Of a stretch of DNA of 57,333 nt, positions 23,201-31,135 are shown in pieces. Position 1 is the stretch's first letter; each line of letters begins with the position of its first letter. The position numbers and the translations under genes were made by a program. The stretch lies in contig SIAI01000027.1 in NCBI GenBank assembly GCA_009691855.1, forward strand, positions 1-57,333, written 5' to 3'. The DNA comes from Planctomycetota bacterium. Lineage in GTDB: Bacteria > Planctomycetota > UBA1135 > GCA-002686595. The notes below the pieces were generated by a model. It saw only the letters and a list, made by a program, of their open reading frames with translations. It was not told where the DNA came from and did not search any database.

Positions 23201-23410
23201 AGTGGGCCGATGGTCGCGGGCGGCAACGTCCGGCTGAACCTGTTCGCGGCCAGCACGGCCGGTCTCACCCCCAGCGTCCTCAGCGGCAGCGGCGGCTTCA
23301 CCATCAGCTCCGACTCGCGCCGCGTCATCTACTCGGCCGACCAGGAGAGCGACGAGGTCCAGGAGCTCTTCCTCGGCCTCCTCGGCAAGCCAACCTGGCG
23401 CACGCGCTGA
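20249..23410 (+). CDS. Secreted WD40/PD40-like beta-propeller repeat protein
   Basis: 1053 residues. The start at MPTPSTTARRIALLGLAATC gives a signal peptide ending near VSGQG; the upstream in-frame ATG at 20210 would add a non-signal extension. The body is about 20 repeats of 40-55 residues built on a theme such as VVYLADQEIDERFELFSVP, then TDGSAAAVKLNSPLVAGGDV, then ISPDSTR-like turns. This is the TolB/PD40 (WD40-like) pattern. The outer repeats are degenerate and the central ones well conserved. Twenty repeats would make two or three propellers. Likely a periplasmic or extracellular binding protein; no catalytic motif was seen. Confidence 0.88.
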   Translation: MPTPSTTARRIALLGLAATCLAPLVSGQGIRVSRPFHTNAGASGGDVSGPRITPDGAQVFYDADLALGGTGTYRVPIGGGSSVAVGGAPGTFTPDGSRYVYVESMCFDFCGTELLSAPTDGSAAATSLDYNIDLLSSPPLTFAISADNQSVVFVVQTALYRVPIDGSAARTLLSRSADGQVQHDFRLSADGSRAVYRTSLDALYSVPVDGSALPVRLSNPPFANRAVIDFRITPDSGRAVYLADADVNERFELYARALDGSGSVVQLSGSLVTGGDVQSPFSIGPDGTWVAYVADALVDERFELLRAPLDGSSAPLVLSGTLTAGGDVRLGFGIDAAGQRIVFRADQDLDERYELYGVPADGSAAAVKLNTVPVAGGDVTSFALPAAGARVVYLADQSVDERFELYSVPTNGSATPLVLSGAASPDADVQSDYQIGPVGAAVFFRLDRDVDEQFQLFRCALTGAGGLLECNGPLAAGGDVQTGFSLTQDGEHLVYLADERTDDVVELFAFDFSARIRLNAALDPGPITGDVTGFLPTRAGERVVYRADRDLDEVFELYGAALDGAPDFVKLNPPLAGSKDVSSFTLTPDGQRALYWANQDDAASVELYSVPSDASLAAVKLNGLLAGGSVRYGFQSPDGSRVLYLANQVVGGYGLFAAPTDGSSSALRLSSPLPAGRSIYRIAATPDGSRAVYEVSEVQSGQLKVLQIWSAPIDGSQAALLLTPPLVASGQIWDRDLSPDGSRVVYLADQEIDERFELFSVPTDGSAAAVKLNSPLVAGGDVSLMGFESFEGCAIAISRDSSRVVYFADQDTDDIEELYSVPIDASASPVKLVSLPATSDVRELLISPDSTRVVYRADQDTHGVGELYSVPIDASAAPVKLNGPLVAGGEVGQPYVLSFAITANSSRVLYLADQEVNGRAELFSTPIDGSALPAKLNTSGYSVSHFQLSPDGRWAAYRAQQSVFSAPFELFASPSDGSQSPRRLSGPMVAGGNVRLNLFAASTAGLTPSVLSGSGGFTISSDSRRVIYSADQESDEVQELFLGLLGKPTWRTR

Positions 23411-23466
23411 CGGGCGCAGGGCGCGCGCAAGGACGCGAGAAACTCGCGCCCGGAGAATTCACGCGC
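23411..23466. terminator. Hairpin-rich gap between convergent genes
   Basis: The 56-bp gap between the PD40 gene and sppA has GCGAG-aaa-CTCGC (23435-23447) nested inside CGGGCGC (23411-23417) / GCGCCCG (23446-23452). The two pairings are alternative structures. No U-tract was seen; the terminator role is inferred from position. Confidence 0.35.
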
Positions 23467-25233
23467 TCATCTCACTTCGAAGTCGAACGGCAGGCGCGCG
23501 ACCACGCCCGTGCGTCCGACGAGCTCGCGCAGGCGCGCGAGCAGCGGCTCGAGCGCGGCCAGCGGCGCGAGCGGCTCGGCCAGCGAGCGCGTCAGCGGCT
23601 GCAGGCGCTCGGCCACGACCTGCTGCAGGAACTCGTCCAGCGCGTTCGACGGGTCGCGCTCGTAGCGCACCGGGGCGTCGGCCGGGAGGTGGGCGCGCTC
23701 GCAGGCCAGCGCGATCGCGCGCGTGAGATCGCCGAGCTCATCCACCAGGCCGAGCTCGAGCGCGCGCCGCCCGGACCACACGCGGCCCTGGGCGAGCTCC
23801 TGCACGCGCTCGGGCGCCAAATGCCGGCCCGCGGCGACCAGCGCGACGAAACGCTCGTAGATGCGGTCGACCAGCGCCTGCAGGCGCGCGAGCTGTGCCG
23901 CGTCCTTGTGGCACCAGAAGGACTCGATCCCGGCCAGTGGGCCCGTGCGCACGACCTCGGCGCGCAGGCCGTGGCTCTCGGCCAGCTGCTGGATGTTCGG
24001 CAGCATGCCGAACACGCCGATCGAGCCGGTGAGCGTCTCGGGCTGGGCCACGATCTGGTCGGCCTCGGCCGAAATCCAGTAGCCGCCCGAGGCCGCCATC
24101 GAGCCCATCGACACGATCACCTGCTTCTGCGCCTCGCGCAGGGCGAGCACCTCGGCGCGGATCACGTCGGAAGCCGTGGCGCTGCCGCCCGGCGAGTCCA
24201 CGCGCAGCACCACGGCCGCGACCGAGTCGTCCAGGCGTGCCGCGCGCAGCGCGCGCGCCAGGTCGTCGCCGCCGATCTGGTGCGGGCTGGTGCCGTCGAC
24301 GATCTCGCCCGCGGCCACGATCACGAGCACGCCCCGGCCGCGGGACGAGCCGTTCGTCCACACGTCCGCGGCGTAGTCGCGCAGCGCGACCTGCGGCACC
24401 TCCTCGTCCGCGCCGACGCCGGTGATCGTGCGCAGGCGCGCGAGCAGCTCGCGATACGGCGCGGCGCGCGTGACCAGACCGAGCTCGATGGCCTGCTCGG
24501 GCGTGAGCCAGCCGCTCTCGCGCGCCAGCGCGCGCAACTGCGCGAGCTCGATGGCGCGCGCGGCGGCGATGTCGCCGTAGAGCGCGCCCTCGACGTCGCC
24601 CAGCACGGCCTCGAGCTGCTCGCGGTTCTCGGCGCTCATGTGCCCGAGCAGGTAGGGCTCGACCGCCGACTTGTACTTGCCCACGCGCGTGACCTGCACC
24701 TCGACGCCGTAGCGCGCCAGCGCGTCGCCGAAGTACGGGATCTCGAGCGCCAGGCCGTCGAACTGCACCTCGGCCAGCGGCTCCATCCACAGCTCGTCGG
24801 CCGCCGATCCGAACCACAGCGCGCGCTCGTCCGGCGCGCCGTAGTAGGCCAGCACGGGCTTCTTGGCCGCGCGCAGCTCGGCCAGGGCCGTGCGCGCCAG
24901 GGCCAGCGCGGAGGGCGAGCCGCGCACCGCGCCGGTGAGCAGCACGCCCTTGATGCGCGCGTCGGTCGCCGCATGGCGCAACACCGCGGCGATCTCGTAG
25001 CCCGGCAGCGGATAGGGCGCCTCGCGCTTGAACACGTCCAGCGGCCGCGGCGCACCGCCACGCTCGCCGACCGGCATGGAGAAATCGACCGTCAGGATGC
25101 AGCCCGCGGGCACCTCGGGGCTCGCGCTCGCCACCACGGCGCCCACGAACAGCAGCCCCGCGCCGCCCAGCAGCAGGATGGCGAGGCCGAAGGCGATCAG
25201 GAAGGCGAGCGTGTACTGCAGGACGGTCTTCAT
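23467..25233 (-). CDS. sppA: Signal peptide peptidase SppA, 67-kDa type
   Basis: 588 residues starting at MKTVLQYTLAFLIAFG, an N-terminal membrane anchor; the ORF extends further upstream without a signal-like start. It is the double-length SppA with two ClpP/crotonase-like halves. The general-base lysine is in GKYKSAVEPYLLGHMS (Lys188) in the N-terminal half, and the nucleophile serine in MGSMAASGGYWISAEAD (Ser382) in the C-terminal half, as in the E. coli enzyme. Other landmarks are VVLRVDSPGGSATASD and LTGSIGVFGMLPN. It cleaves leftover signal peptides in the membrane. It converges with the PD40 gene and stands alone. Confidence 0.95.
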   Translation of the reverse strand: MKTVLQYTLAFLIAFGLAILLLGGAGLLFVGAVVASASPEVPAGCILTVDFSMPVGERGGAPRPLDVFKREAPYPLPGYEIAAVLRHAATDARIKGVLLTGAVRGSPSALALARTALAELRAAKKPVLAYYGAPDERALWFGSAADELWMEPLAEVQFDGLALEIPYFGDALARYGVEVQVTRVGKYKSAVEPYLLGHMSAENREQLEAVLGDVEGALYGDIAAARAIELAQLRALARESGWLTPEQAIELGLVTRAAPYRELLARLRTITGVGADEEVPQVALRDYAADVWTNGSSRGRGVLVIVAAGEIVDGTSPHQIGGDDLARALRAARLDDSVAAVVLRVDSPGGSATASDVIRAEVLALREAQKQVIVSMGSMAASGGYWISAEADQIVAQPETLTGSIGVFGMLPNIQQLAESHGLRAEVVRTGPLAGIESFWCHKDAAQLARLQALVDRIYERFVALVAAGRHLAPERVQELAQGRVWSGRRALELGLVDELGDLTRAIALACERAHLPADAPVRYERDPSNALDEFLQQVVAERLQPLTRSLAEPLAPLAALEPLLARLRELVGRTGVVARLPFDFEVR

Positions 25234-25329
25234 GGACGACGAGGGCCGAGGAGAAGGGAGCGCGACGCCGCAACGCGCGAGCATCGCTCCTCATTCTGCT
25301 CGATCCCGAGCTCGTTCGCGCGCCGCGCC

Positions 25330-27933
25330 TCAGGGGCGCACGGTCGTGCGCCGCTCGGGATCGAGCACCAAGGCCTTGCGCAGCACCTCGATGCCGCCCT
25401 TCTTCAGCACCAGCGTGCGCGCCGTCTCGCGGATCGAGAGCACATCGCTGAGGCCCTGCTTCAGGCGCGCTTCCGTGCCCACGGAGTAGCCCGTGCCGAA
25501 GGACTGGATCGTCTCGAGCTGCGCGCCGGCCGCGTCCAGCACCTCCACGCTGTCGAAGTCTTCCGCCGCGGCGCTGGCGTCTACCTGCAGCTCGCACATC
25601 AGCGGCTCGACGAGCTCGAGATGCTCCAGGTCGTCGAAGTCCGCCAGGGCCACGCTGCGGAACAGGAGCTTCGGGTGCATGAGCACGAGCTGCGTGCCCT
25701 CGAGGGCCAGCTCCGGGAACTCGAATTCGCCGCGCTCGTCGGTGGTGATCGAGACCTCGCCCAGCGGCGGCGGCGCGTCGAAGGCCGAGCGGCCGAAGGT
25801 GCGCTGCGGACGGAGCTGCACGCCGGAGAGCGGCACGCCCCCGCTCGAGATCACGCGCCCGGCCACGCGCGCGCTGCGCGCCTCGGGCGCGAGCACGAGC
25901 TCGAGCCCCGCGCGTCCGGCGGCGATCGTCCACGGCCCGGCGTGGGTGGCGCTCTGCGGGTCGAACAGGTGCACCTCGTAGCTGCGCTCGAGCAGGCCGG
26001 CGAGCTCGAAGCTCCCGTCGGCCGCACTCTTGGCGCCGCGCTGGTCGAAGCCGCCGCCGAGCTGTTCCTCGAGCGTGGTCTCGAAGCACGCGCTCATGCT
26101 CTCGGCCATCGACAAGACCTCCATGCCGAAGGGCGTGGGGTCGCGCAACCACGCCACCGCGCCGGCGATCGGTTGGCCCGCGGGCGTGAGCACGCGTCCG
26201 CGGATCGAGAGCGGCGCGCCGCCGAGCTGCAGCACGAGCGGCTCGTCGCCGAACGCGTCGAGGCGCGCGCGCGCCGGCAGGTAGCCCGCCTTCACGGCCA
26301 CGAGCTCGGGCGCCGAACCGGTCTCGGGGCTCGGCTCCTCGCTCGACGCGCCGTGCTCGTCCGGGCGGAAGCGACGCGTGCCCTCCTGCCAGCGCAGGCG
26401 GAAGCGTCCCTCGGCGTCGCTGCGCACGATCTCGTCGCCGGCCGAGACGCGCGCGTCCGCCACGGCCGCTCCAGTGGCGTCGAGCACCAGGCCGGAGAGA
26501 TCGCGACCCTTCGCCAGCGGCTCGAGCGTCACGCTGAGCTCGAGCGCGTCGTGCGCGGGCAGCTCGACCTCGTACGGCTCGTAGCCGTCGGCGCTGACGG
26601 CCAGGAACACGCTCTCGCCACCGGCCACCGCGGGCAGCGCGAAGCGCCCGAGTTCGTCGCTGTGCGTCTCGTCCTCGCGCAGCGCGCTGCCGTCGGCGCG
26701 CCGCGCGGGCGCCGCCGAGCGGAACAGGCCGAGCTCGCGGAACAGCCGATCGCGGATGCGCAACGCCACGCGCGCGCCGGCGAGCGGCGCGCCGCCCGCG
26801 CCCAGGACCACGCCGCCGAACGAGGCGCGCGGGGCCACGACGACCAGGCGCTCGCCGTTCTCCGCGAAGGCCCCGGTCACGAGCGTCAGGAAGCGTGCGT
26901 CGGCGCAGTAGAGCTCGTGCTCGGTCACGCCCGGCGCCACGAAGAGCGCGCGCCCGACCGTCGCCTCGCTGGGCGGGAGCGCGAGCGCGAAGGAGCCCTG
27001 CGCGTCGCTTTCCGTGAGCGCGAGCTCGTGAAAATCGCACCAGGCGACCGGCACGCCGGCCAGCGCTCCGCCGCTCGCCATCACGACGCGCCCGTGCGCC
27101 AGGGCCGCGAGGCTCGCCGCCGGCTGCGCGTCCGGCGTCGCAGGCGCGGGCGTGCTCACGCTCTCACGCTGCGGCTCGGGCGCGCTCACGAGGGTCGGCG
27201 CGGAGAGCTCGGCCAGCGCACGCGACGGTTCCCGCGCCGCCGGCGCGAGCGCGACCACGGCCGGGGCGCGCTCGCCCTCCATCCACCACCAGGCCACGCC
27301 GCCGCCCAGCACCAGCACCGCCGCCGCCACCTTCAGAGCACTCGCCATCGCCACCGCCTCCAGGGTTGCCTGCCACGGACCCGAGGGACGCGCGAGCGCC
27401 AGCAGCGCCAACGCCCACGAGCCCCGCTCCGGACCGTACTCGCGCTCGAGCCGCCCCCGCAGGCGCGCCAGACCGCGTTGCACTCGTTCGTGGATGGCCG
27501 TGACCGACAGGCCCTCGAGCGCGGCGATCTCCTTCAGCGAGTGATCACGGAAGAAGCGCAGGTACAGCGCGCGTCGGTAGGGCTCCTCGAGCTCGAGCAG
27601 CGCCATCGCGACCTGCTTGCGCAGCTCCAGCTCACCCGAGAGCTCGCTGGCCGAAGGCAGGGCCTCGCCCCTGGCCGAACGCCGCTCGCGCTCTGCGCGC
27701 TGCGCCGTGGTGCGCTTCCAGTCGAGCCACAGGTTGCGCACCACGCCCGAGAGCCACGGCCGCAGCGTGCGCGGGCCTGAACCCGACTCGCGCGCCGACA
27801 GCGCCGCGACCCACGCGTCCTGCACCAGGTCCTCGGCCGCCTGCGGATCCGCCGCCAGCTTGCGCGCGAGGCTGCGCATCCACTGGTCCTCGGCCAGGAG
27901 CCCGGCGAGATCGAGGTTGGGCGGCACGGTCAT
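25330..27933 (-). CDS. ECF-type sigma factor fused to a transmembrane helix and carboxypeptidase-regulatory-like domains (fusion A)
   Basis: 867 residues from ATG 27933, chosen because sigma region 2 begins at once. Sigma70 region 2 is at ~10-78 (QAAEDLVQDAWVAALSA, LRPWLSGVVRNLWLDWKR) and region 4 at ~108-164 (RRALYLRFFRDHSLKEIAAL, LSVTAIHERVQRGLARLRGR). A single membrane helix lies at ~199-217 (LKVAAAVLVLGGGVAWWW). The remaining 640 residues hold several carboxypeptidase-regulatory/transthyretin-like beta-sandwiches, with motifs such as GRVVMASGGALAGVPV, GVVLGAGGAPLAGARVAL, GLVLDATGAAVADARVS and GRVLTPAGQPIAGAVAW, predicted outside the membrane. It ends RRTTVRP. If the sigma part is active it must be held at the membrane or released by cleavage. 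No anti-sigma gene is adjacent. Confidence 0.9.
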   Translation of the reverse strand: MTVPPNLDLAGLLAEDQWMRSLARKLAADPQAAEDLVQDAWVAALSARESGSGPRTLRPWLSGVVRNLWLDWKRTTAQRAERERRSARGEALPSASELSGELELRKQVAMALLELEEPYRRALYLRFFRDHSLKEIAALEGLSVTAIHERVQRGLARLRGRLEREYGPERGSWALALLALARPSGPWQATLEAVAMASALKVAAAVLVLGGGVAWWWMEGERAPAVVALAPAAREPSRALAELSAPTLVSAPEPQRESVSTPAPATPDAQPAASLAALAHGRVVMASGGALAGVPVAWCDFHELALTESDAQGSFALALPPSEATVGRALFVAPGVTEHELYCADARFLTLVTGAFAENGERLVVVAPRASFGGVVLGAGGAPLAGARVALRIRDRLFRELGLFRSAAPARRADGSALREDETHSDELGRFALPAVAGGESVFLAVSADGYEPYEVELPAHDALELSVTLEPLAKGRDLSGLVLDATGAAVADARVSAGDEIVRSDAEGRFRLRWQEGTRRFRPDEHGASSEEPSPETGSAPELVAVKAGYLPARARLDAFGDEPLVLQLGGAPLSIRGRVLTPAGQPIAGAVAWLRDPTPFGMEVLSMAESMSACFETTLEEQLGGGFDQRGAKSAADGSFELAGLLERSYEVHLFDPQSATHAGPWTIAAGRAGLELVLAPEARSARVAGRVISSGGVPLSGVQLRPQRTFGRSAFDAPPPLGEVSITTDERGEFEFPELALEGTQLVLMHPKLLFRSVALADFDDLEHLELVEPLMCELQVDASAAAEDFDSVEVLDAAGAQLETIQSFGTGYSVGTEARLKQGLSDVLSIRETARTLVLKKGGIEVLRKALVLDPERRTTVRP

Positions 27934-28112
27934 CCAGGGTATCCGTCCGAGGCGTGCGCTGGATTTCCTGGGGTAAGGCAACTCTTCAAGCAAACGGCGG
28001 GTGCCCGTGTGCTCCTGCCGCGCCCCTGAGCGAGGCTCGATCCCGGCCACGTCACCGTCCGGCTCTCAGGCCAAAGACCCGCTGCTCCGCGGGACACGCG
28101 CCAGCATCGGCG
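27934..28112. other. Intergenic region upstream of sigma fusion A
   Basis: About 180 bp between the start of sigma fusion A and the end of a small minus-strand ORF; the whole gap to the histidine kinase at 28375 is about 440 bp. No repeat or RNA gene was seen. The minus-strand promoter of sigma fusion A should lie here, but no confident -35/-10 pair was found. Confidence 0.5.
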
Positions 28113-28289
28113 CTACCGCCGACGCCCTTCCACGACCGCGATCTCGACGCAGCGTTCGAACATGGCCAGATCCGAGTACAGCTCCAGGCCGGCAAGGCGC
28201 CTGCGTTCTTCGACCCACACCTCGAAGCCGGATGCTCGCACCGCGCCAGCCATCATCAGATTGTCGCCGAGCTCGAAGTCCGCGATCAC
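28113..28289 (-). CDS. Possible small protein (58 residues)
   Basis: GTG-started ORF with AGGG seven bases upstream of the start. It begins VIADFELGDNLMMAGAVRA and contains SGFEVWVEERRRLAGLELYS, then a C-terminal part ending in RRR. The alternation looks protein-like, and the layout recalls small DUF2007-type proteins (an index-like segment, then a short beta strand after SGFEVWV), but this is only resemblance. It lies alone between sigma fusion A (same strand) and the divergent histidine kinase. An in-frame stop lies upstream, so it cannot extend far. Confidence 0.4.
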   Translation of the reverse strand: MIADFELGDNLMMAGAVRASGFEVWVEERRRLAGLELYSDLAMFERCVEIAVVEGRRR

Positions 28290-28303
28290 GAGCGAGCCCT
28301 GGC

Positions 28304-28325
28304 GTTGACATCCGGTTGACAGCGG
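28304..28325 (+). promoter_or_regulatory. 11-bp direct repeat (TTGACA pair) upstream of the two-component operon
   Basis: GTTGACATCCG and GTTGACAGCGG follow each other directly, an 11-bp period. On the other strand this reads TGTCA twice, the spacing and core of Pho-box-like sites bound by OmpR/PhoB-family regulators. Each unit is also a perfect TTGACA -35 hexamer, so a plain promoter is the simpler reading. The site is about 50 bp ahead of the kinase start. Confidence 0.45.
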
Positions 28326-28374
28326 TCAGGTACCAGACAGTACGCTGACTCGCATGCGAGCGAGGGCAGTCGGA

Positions 28375-30312
28375 ATGAGCAAGGCCTTCGACCGCGTCCC
28401 CGCGCGCGCCTGGCTGGTGCTCGGCGCGGCGCTGGTCTCGGCGCTCGTGCTCGCGGCGGTCGGCCTCTTCTCCTACGGCAGCCTGGGCGCGGATCCGGCG
28501 CTGGCCGGCCAGGCGACCCTGGCGCGACTCGCGGGCGGCGTGGCCGACGGCGTGGTGGCGGAGTGGGAGCGCGTGCGGCGCGACCAGGCCGTCTGCGCCG
28601 GGCCGAAGAGACTGGTGTGGAGCGCAGAACCGCCGCCGGCGGCGCGCGCGGCGCTCGAGCTGCCGAGCGTCGAAGACCGCGTGCTCGACGCGCTGCTCTC
28701 GGAAGCCACGCGCCTCGAGCACGACGAGCACGACCCCGTGCGCGCCTTGGCGATCGTGGTCGATGCCGCTCGGCGACCGGCCGACCCGCAGCGACGGGCC
28801 GAGCTCGCGCTGCGCACGATCCAGCTCGCGCGCGCCACGCACGACGACGCGCTCGCGCGCAAGACGTGGCAGCAGGCCTGGCCCGAGATCGATCCCGGGC
28901 TCGCGCGCAACGGCACGAGCGTGCTGCTGCTCGCCACGCTCGCCGCTGGCCCGACGCCCGAGCTCGTCGAGCGCGCGGGCGCGCGCGATCGCCTGGCGCA
29001 GCTGTGGAGCCGCGGCGAGCTGGCCCTGCCGCTCGAATCGCCGCCCGCGGCGAGTCCCGAGCTCGCCGCCGCGCTGGCCGAGCCCGCGCCGCTGTGCGCC
29101 GAGCTGCGCCGCCGCTTGCAGGAGCTCGTGCCCGAGGCCGCGCTCGACGAGCGCCTGGAGCGCACGCGGCTCGTCGACCGCGCGCGGGCGCTGGCCGCGG
29201 TCTTCGGCGCGCTCCCCGCCCCGCTCGACGGCGATCTCGCCCGCCTCGCCTCCACGGCCACGCACGAACTCCTCTACCGCCGCGCGAGCTCCAGCGAGTG
29301 CGAGGGCGTGCTTCTCGCGCGCGACGCGACGCGCGCGCGCCTCGAAGCCAGCCTCGCCGGGCATGAGCTCCTGCCACCGGACTTCACGCTCGACTTCACG
29401 GGCACGGACGCGGCCCGTGGACCGATCGTGCGCGCCGCGACCGAGCTGCCCGGCTCGCCGCTCGCCTTCGTGCTGCGCCACGCCGACCCCGAGCGCATTC
29501 TCAGCGCCGTCGGTCAGCGCCAGGCCTGGATCCGCGGCGCGCTGTTCGTGCTGGCGCTGTTCACGGCCGCGGCCGGCGCGTCGACATTCCGCGCCATCGT
29601 GCGCGAGCGGCGCCTGGCAGCGTTGAAGTCGGCCTTCGTGGCCAACGTCTCGCACGAGCTGCGCACGCCGATCGCCTCGATCCTGCTCCTCGCCGAGAAC
29701 CTCGAGCGCGGGCGCGTGGCCGACGACGACGCGCGGCGGCGCTACCACGGCCTGATCCGGCGCGAGGCCGAGCGCCTGCGCGGGCTGGTCGAGGACGTGC
29801 TCGACATGGCGCGCCTGGAGCGCGGCGAGGCGCTGAGCTGGAACAAGGCGACGCTGGCCACGACGGAACTCGCCAACGCGCTCGAACTCGCCGCGCGTGA
29901 GCGCGTGGCCGCGGCCGAAGGCACGCTCGAGTTCACCACGCGCGCGCTGCCCGAGCGCGTCGAGGTCGACGCCGAGGCGCTGCGTCGCGCGCTGCTGAAC
30001 CTGGTCGAGAACGCGCTGCTGCACTCGGGTTCGAGCGCGCTCGATCTCGCCCTGGAGGGCGACGGCGCGGGCGGCATCGTGCTCCGCCTGCGCGACCACG
30101 GCCGCGGCGTGCCGTCGCCCGAGCGCGAGCGCATCTTCGAGCCCTTCGCGCGCCTGGAGCACGCCGACGCCGCGCCCGGCACGGGCCTGGGCCTCGCCAT
30201 CGTGCGCGAGGTCGCCCTCGGCCACGGCGGCCGCGCGAGCGTGCGCGCGCCGGAGAGCGGGCCGGGCGCCGTGTTCGAGCTCCACCTGCCGGCCGGCGGA
30301 GGCGCGGCGTGA
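28375..30312 (+). CDS. Sensor histidine kinase with large extracytoplasmic domain
   Basis: 645 residues from ATG 28375, preceded by GAGGG at good spacing; ATG 28354 has no ribosome site. TM1 is at ~12-34, then a ~345-residue Ala/Arg/Leu-rich, mainly helical outer domain with no match I recognise, then TM2 at ~383-405 (IRGALFVLALFTAAAGASTF). The cytoplasmic part is a HisKA domain (VANVSHELRTPIASILLLAE, phospho-His ~426) and a HATPase_c domain (NLVENALLHSG, DHGRGVPSPERERIFEPF, GTGLGLAIVREVALGHGG). There is no HAMP domain. It overlaps the response regulator by 4 nt, so they form a translationally coupled pair. Confidence 0.95.
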   Translation: MSKAFDRVPARAWLVLGAALVSALVLAAVGLFSYGSLGADPALAGQATLARLAGGVADGVVAEWERVRRDQAVCAGPKRLVWSAEPPPAARAALELPSVEDRVLDALLSEATRLEHDEHDPVRALAIVVDAARRPADPQRRAELALRTIQLARATHDDALARKTWQQAWPEIDPGLARNGTSVLLLATLAAGPTPELVERAGARDRLAQLWSRGELALPLESPPAASPELAAALAEPAPLCAELRRRLQELVPEAALDERLERTRLVDRARALAAVFGALPAPLDGDLARLASTATHELLYRRASSSECEGVLLARDATRARLEASLAGHELLPPDFTLDFTGTDAARGPIVRAATELPGSPLAFVLRHADPERILSAVGQRQAWIRGALFVLALFTAAAGASTFRAIVRERRLAALKSAFVANVSHELRTPIASILLLAENLERGRVADDDARRRYHGLIRREAERLRGLVEDVLDMARLERGEALSWNKATLATTELANALELAARERVAAAEGTLEFTTRALPERVEVDAEALRRALLNLVENALLHSGSSALDLALEGDGAGGIVLRLRDHGRGVPSPERERIFEPFARLEHADAAPGTGLGLAIVREVALGHGGRASVRAPESGPGAVFELHLPAGGGAA

Positions 30313-31028
30313 GCGCGACGCGCGTCTTGGTGATCGAGGACGAGCTCCCGCTGCGCCTCGCGCTGTGCGACGCGCTGCGCGGCGAGGGCTTCGAGGTGCT
30401 GGAAGCCGCCGACGGCGAACGCGGGCTCGCGCTGGCGCTGGCCGAGGCACCCGAACTCGTGCTGCTCGACCTGATGCTGCCGAAGCGCGACGGCTTCTCC
30501 GTCCTGCGCGCGCTGCGCGAGGACCGCCTCAGCTCGGCGGTGGTGATCCTCTCGGCGCGCGGCGAGGAGTGGGACCGCGTGCAGGGCTTCGAGTACGGCG
30601 CCGACGATTACGTGGTGAAGCCCTTCTCGACGCGCGAACTCGTGCTGCGCCTGCGCGCCGTGCTCGCGCGCAGCGCCGGGCGCACGCCGGGCCTGCGCGA
30701 GGAGGGCGCCAAGGTGCGCATCGGCGAGGCGGTGGTCGACTTCGCCGCCTACACCCTCGAGCGCCCGGGCGCGCGCCACGGCCTGTCGCGCATGGAGCTC
30801 GAGCTGCTGCGCTACTTCCTCGCCCACGAGAACACGACCCTCGACCGCGGCACGCTCCTCGACGACGTGTGGGGCCGCGACGCCGATCCGACCGCGCGCA
30901 CGGTGGACACGCACGTCTTGAAGCTGCGCAAGAAGCTCGAGCCCGAGCCCGAGAACCCGCGCCACATCCTGACCGTGCACGGCGTGGGCTACCGCTTCTG
31001 CCGCCAGGGCGAGTTGACGAGCCGTTGA
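30309..31028 (+). CDS. OmpR/PhoB-family response regulator
   Basis: 239 residues. The receiver domain has acidic residues in VIEDE, the phospho-acceptor Asp54 in LVLLDLMLPKRDG, a conserved Ser in ILSARG and a Lys in VVKPFSTREL. The C-terminal winged helix (~140-235) shows LSRMELELLRYFLAHENTTL and the recognition/wing region TVDTHVLKLRKKL...HGVGYRF. Its GTG start overlaps the histidine kinase stop (GTGA). It should bind direct repeats in DNA, and the 11-bp repeats upstream of the kinase are a candidate for autoregulation. Confidence 0.95.
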   Translation: MSATRVLVIEDELPLRLALCDALRGEGFEVLEAADGERGLALALAEAPELVLLDLMLPKRDGFSVLRALREDRLSSAVVILSARGEEWDRVQGFEYGADDYVVKPFSTRELVLRLRAVLARSAGRTPGLREEGAKVRIGEAVVDFAAYTLERPGARHGLSRMELELLRYFLAHENTTLDRGTLLDDVWGRDADPTARTVDTHVLKLRKKLEPEPENPRHILTVHGVGYRFCRQGELTSR

Positions 31029-31135
31029 CAGGCGCGCCACGCGGCGGTCACAGGTCGGGAGGAGCGCGGCGGTACAAGGGGCCGAGAGACTCCGCGCGGA
31101 GTCGAATCGGCAGGGAACTGGAACTGAGGACGACG

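Noticed and set aside
20249..23410. CRISPR-like or satellite repeats
   Set aside because: The repeats are in-frame protein repeats of variable sequence and length, with no constant repeat-spacer pattern.
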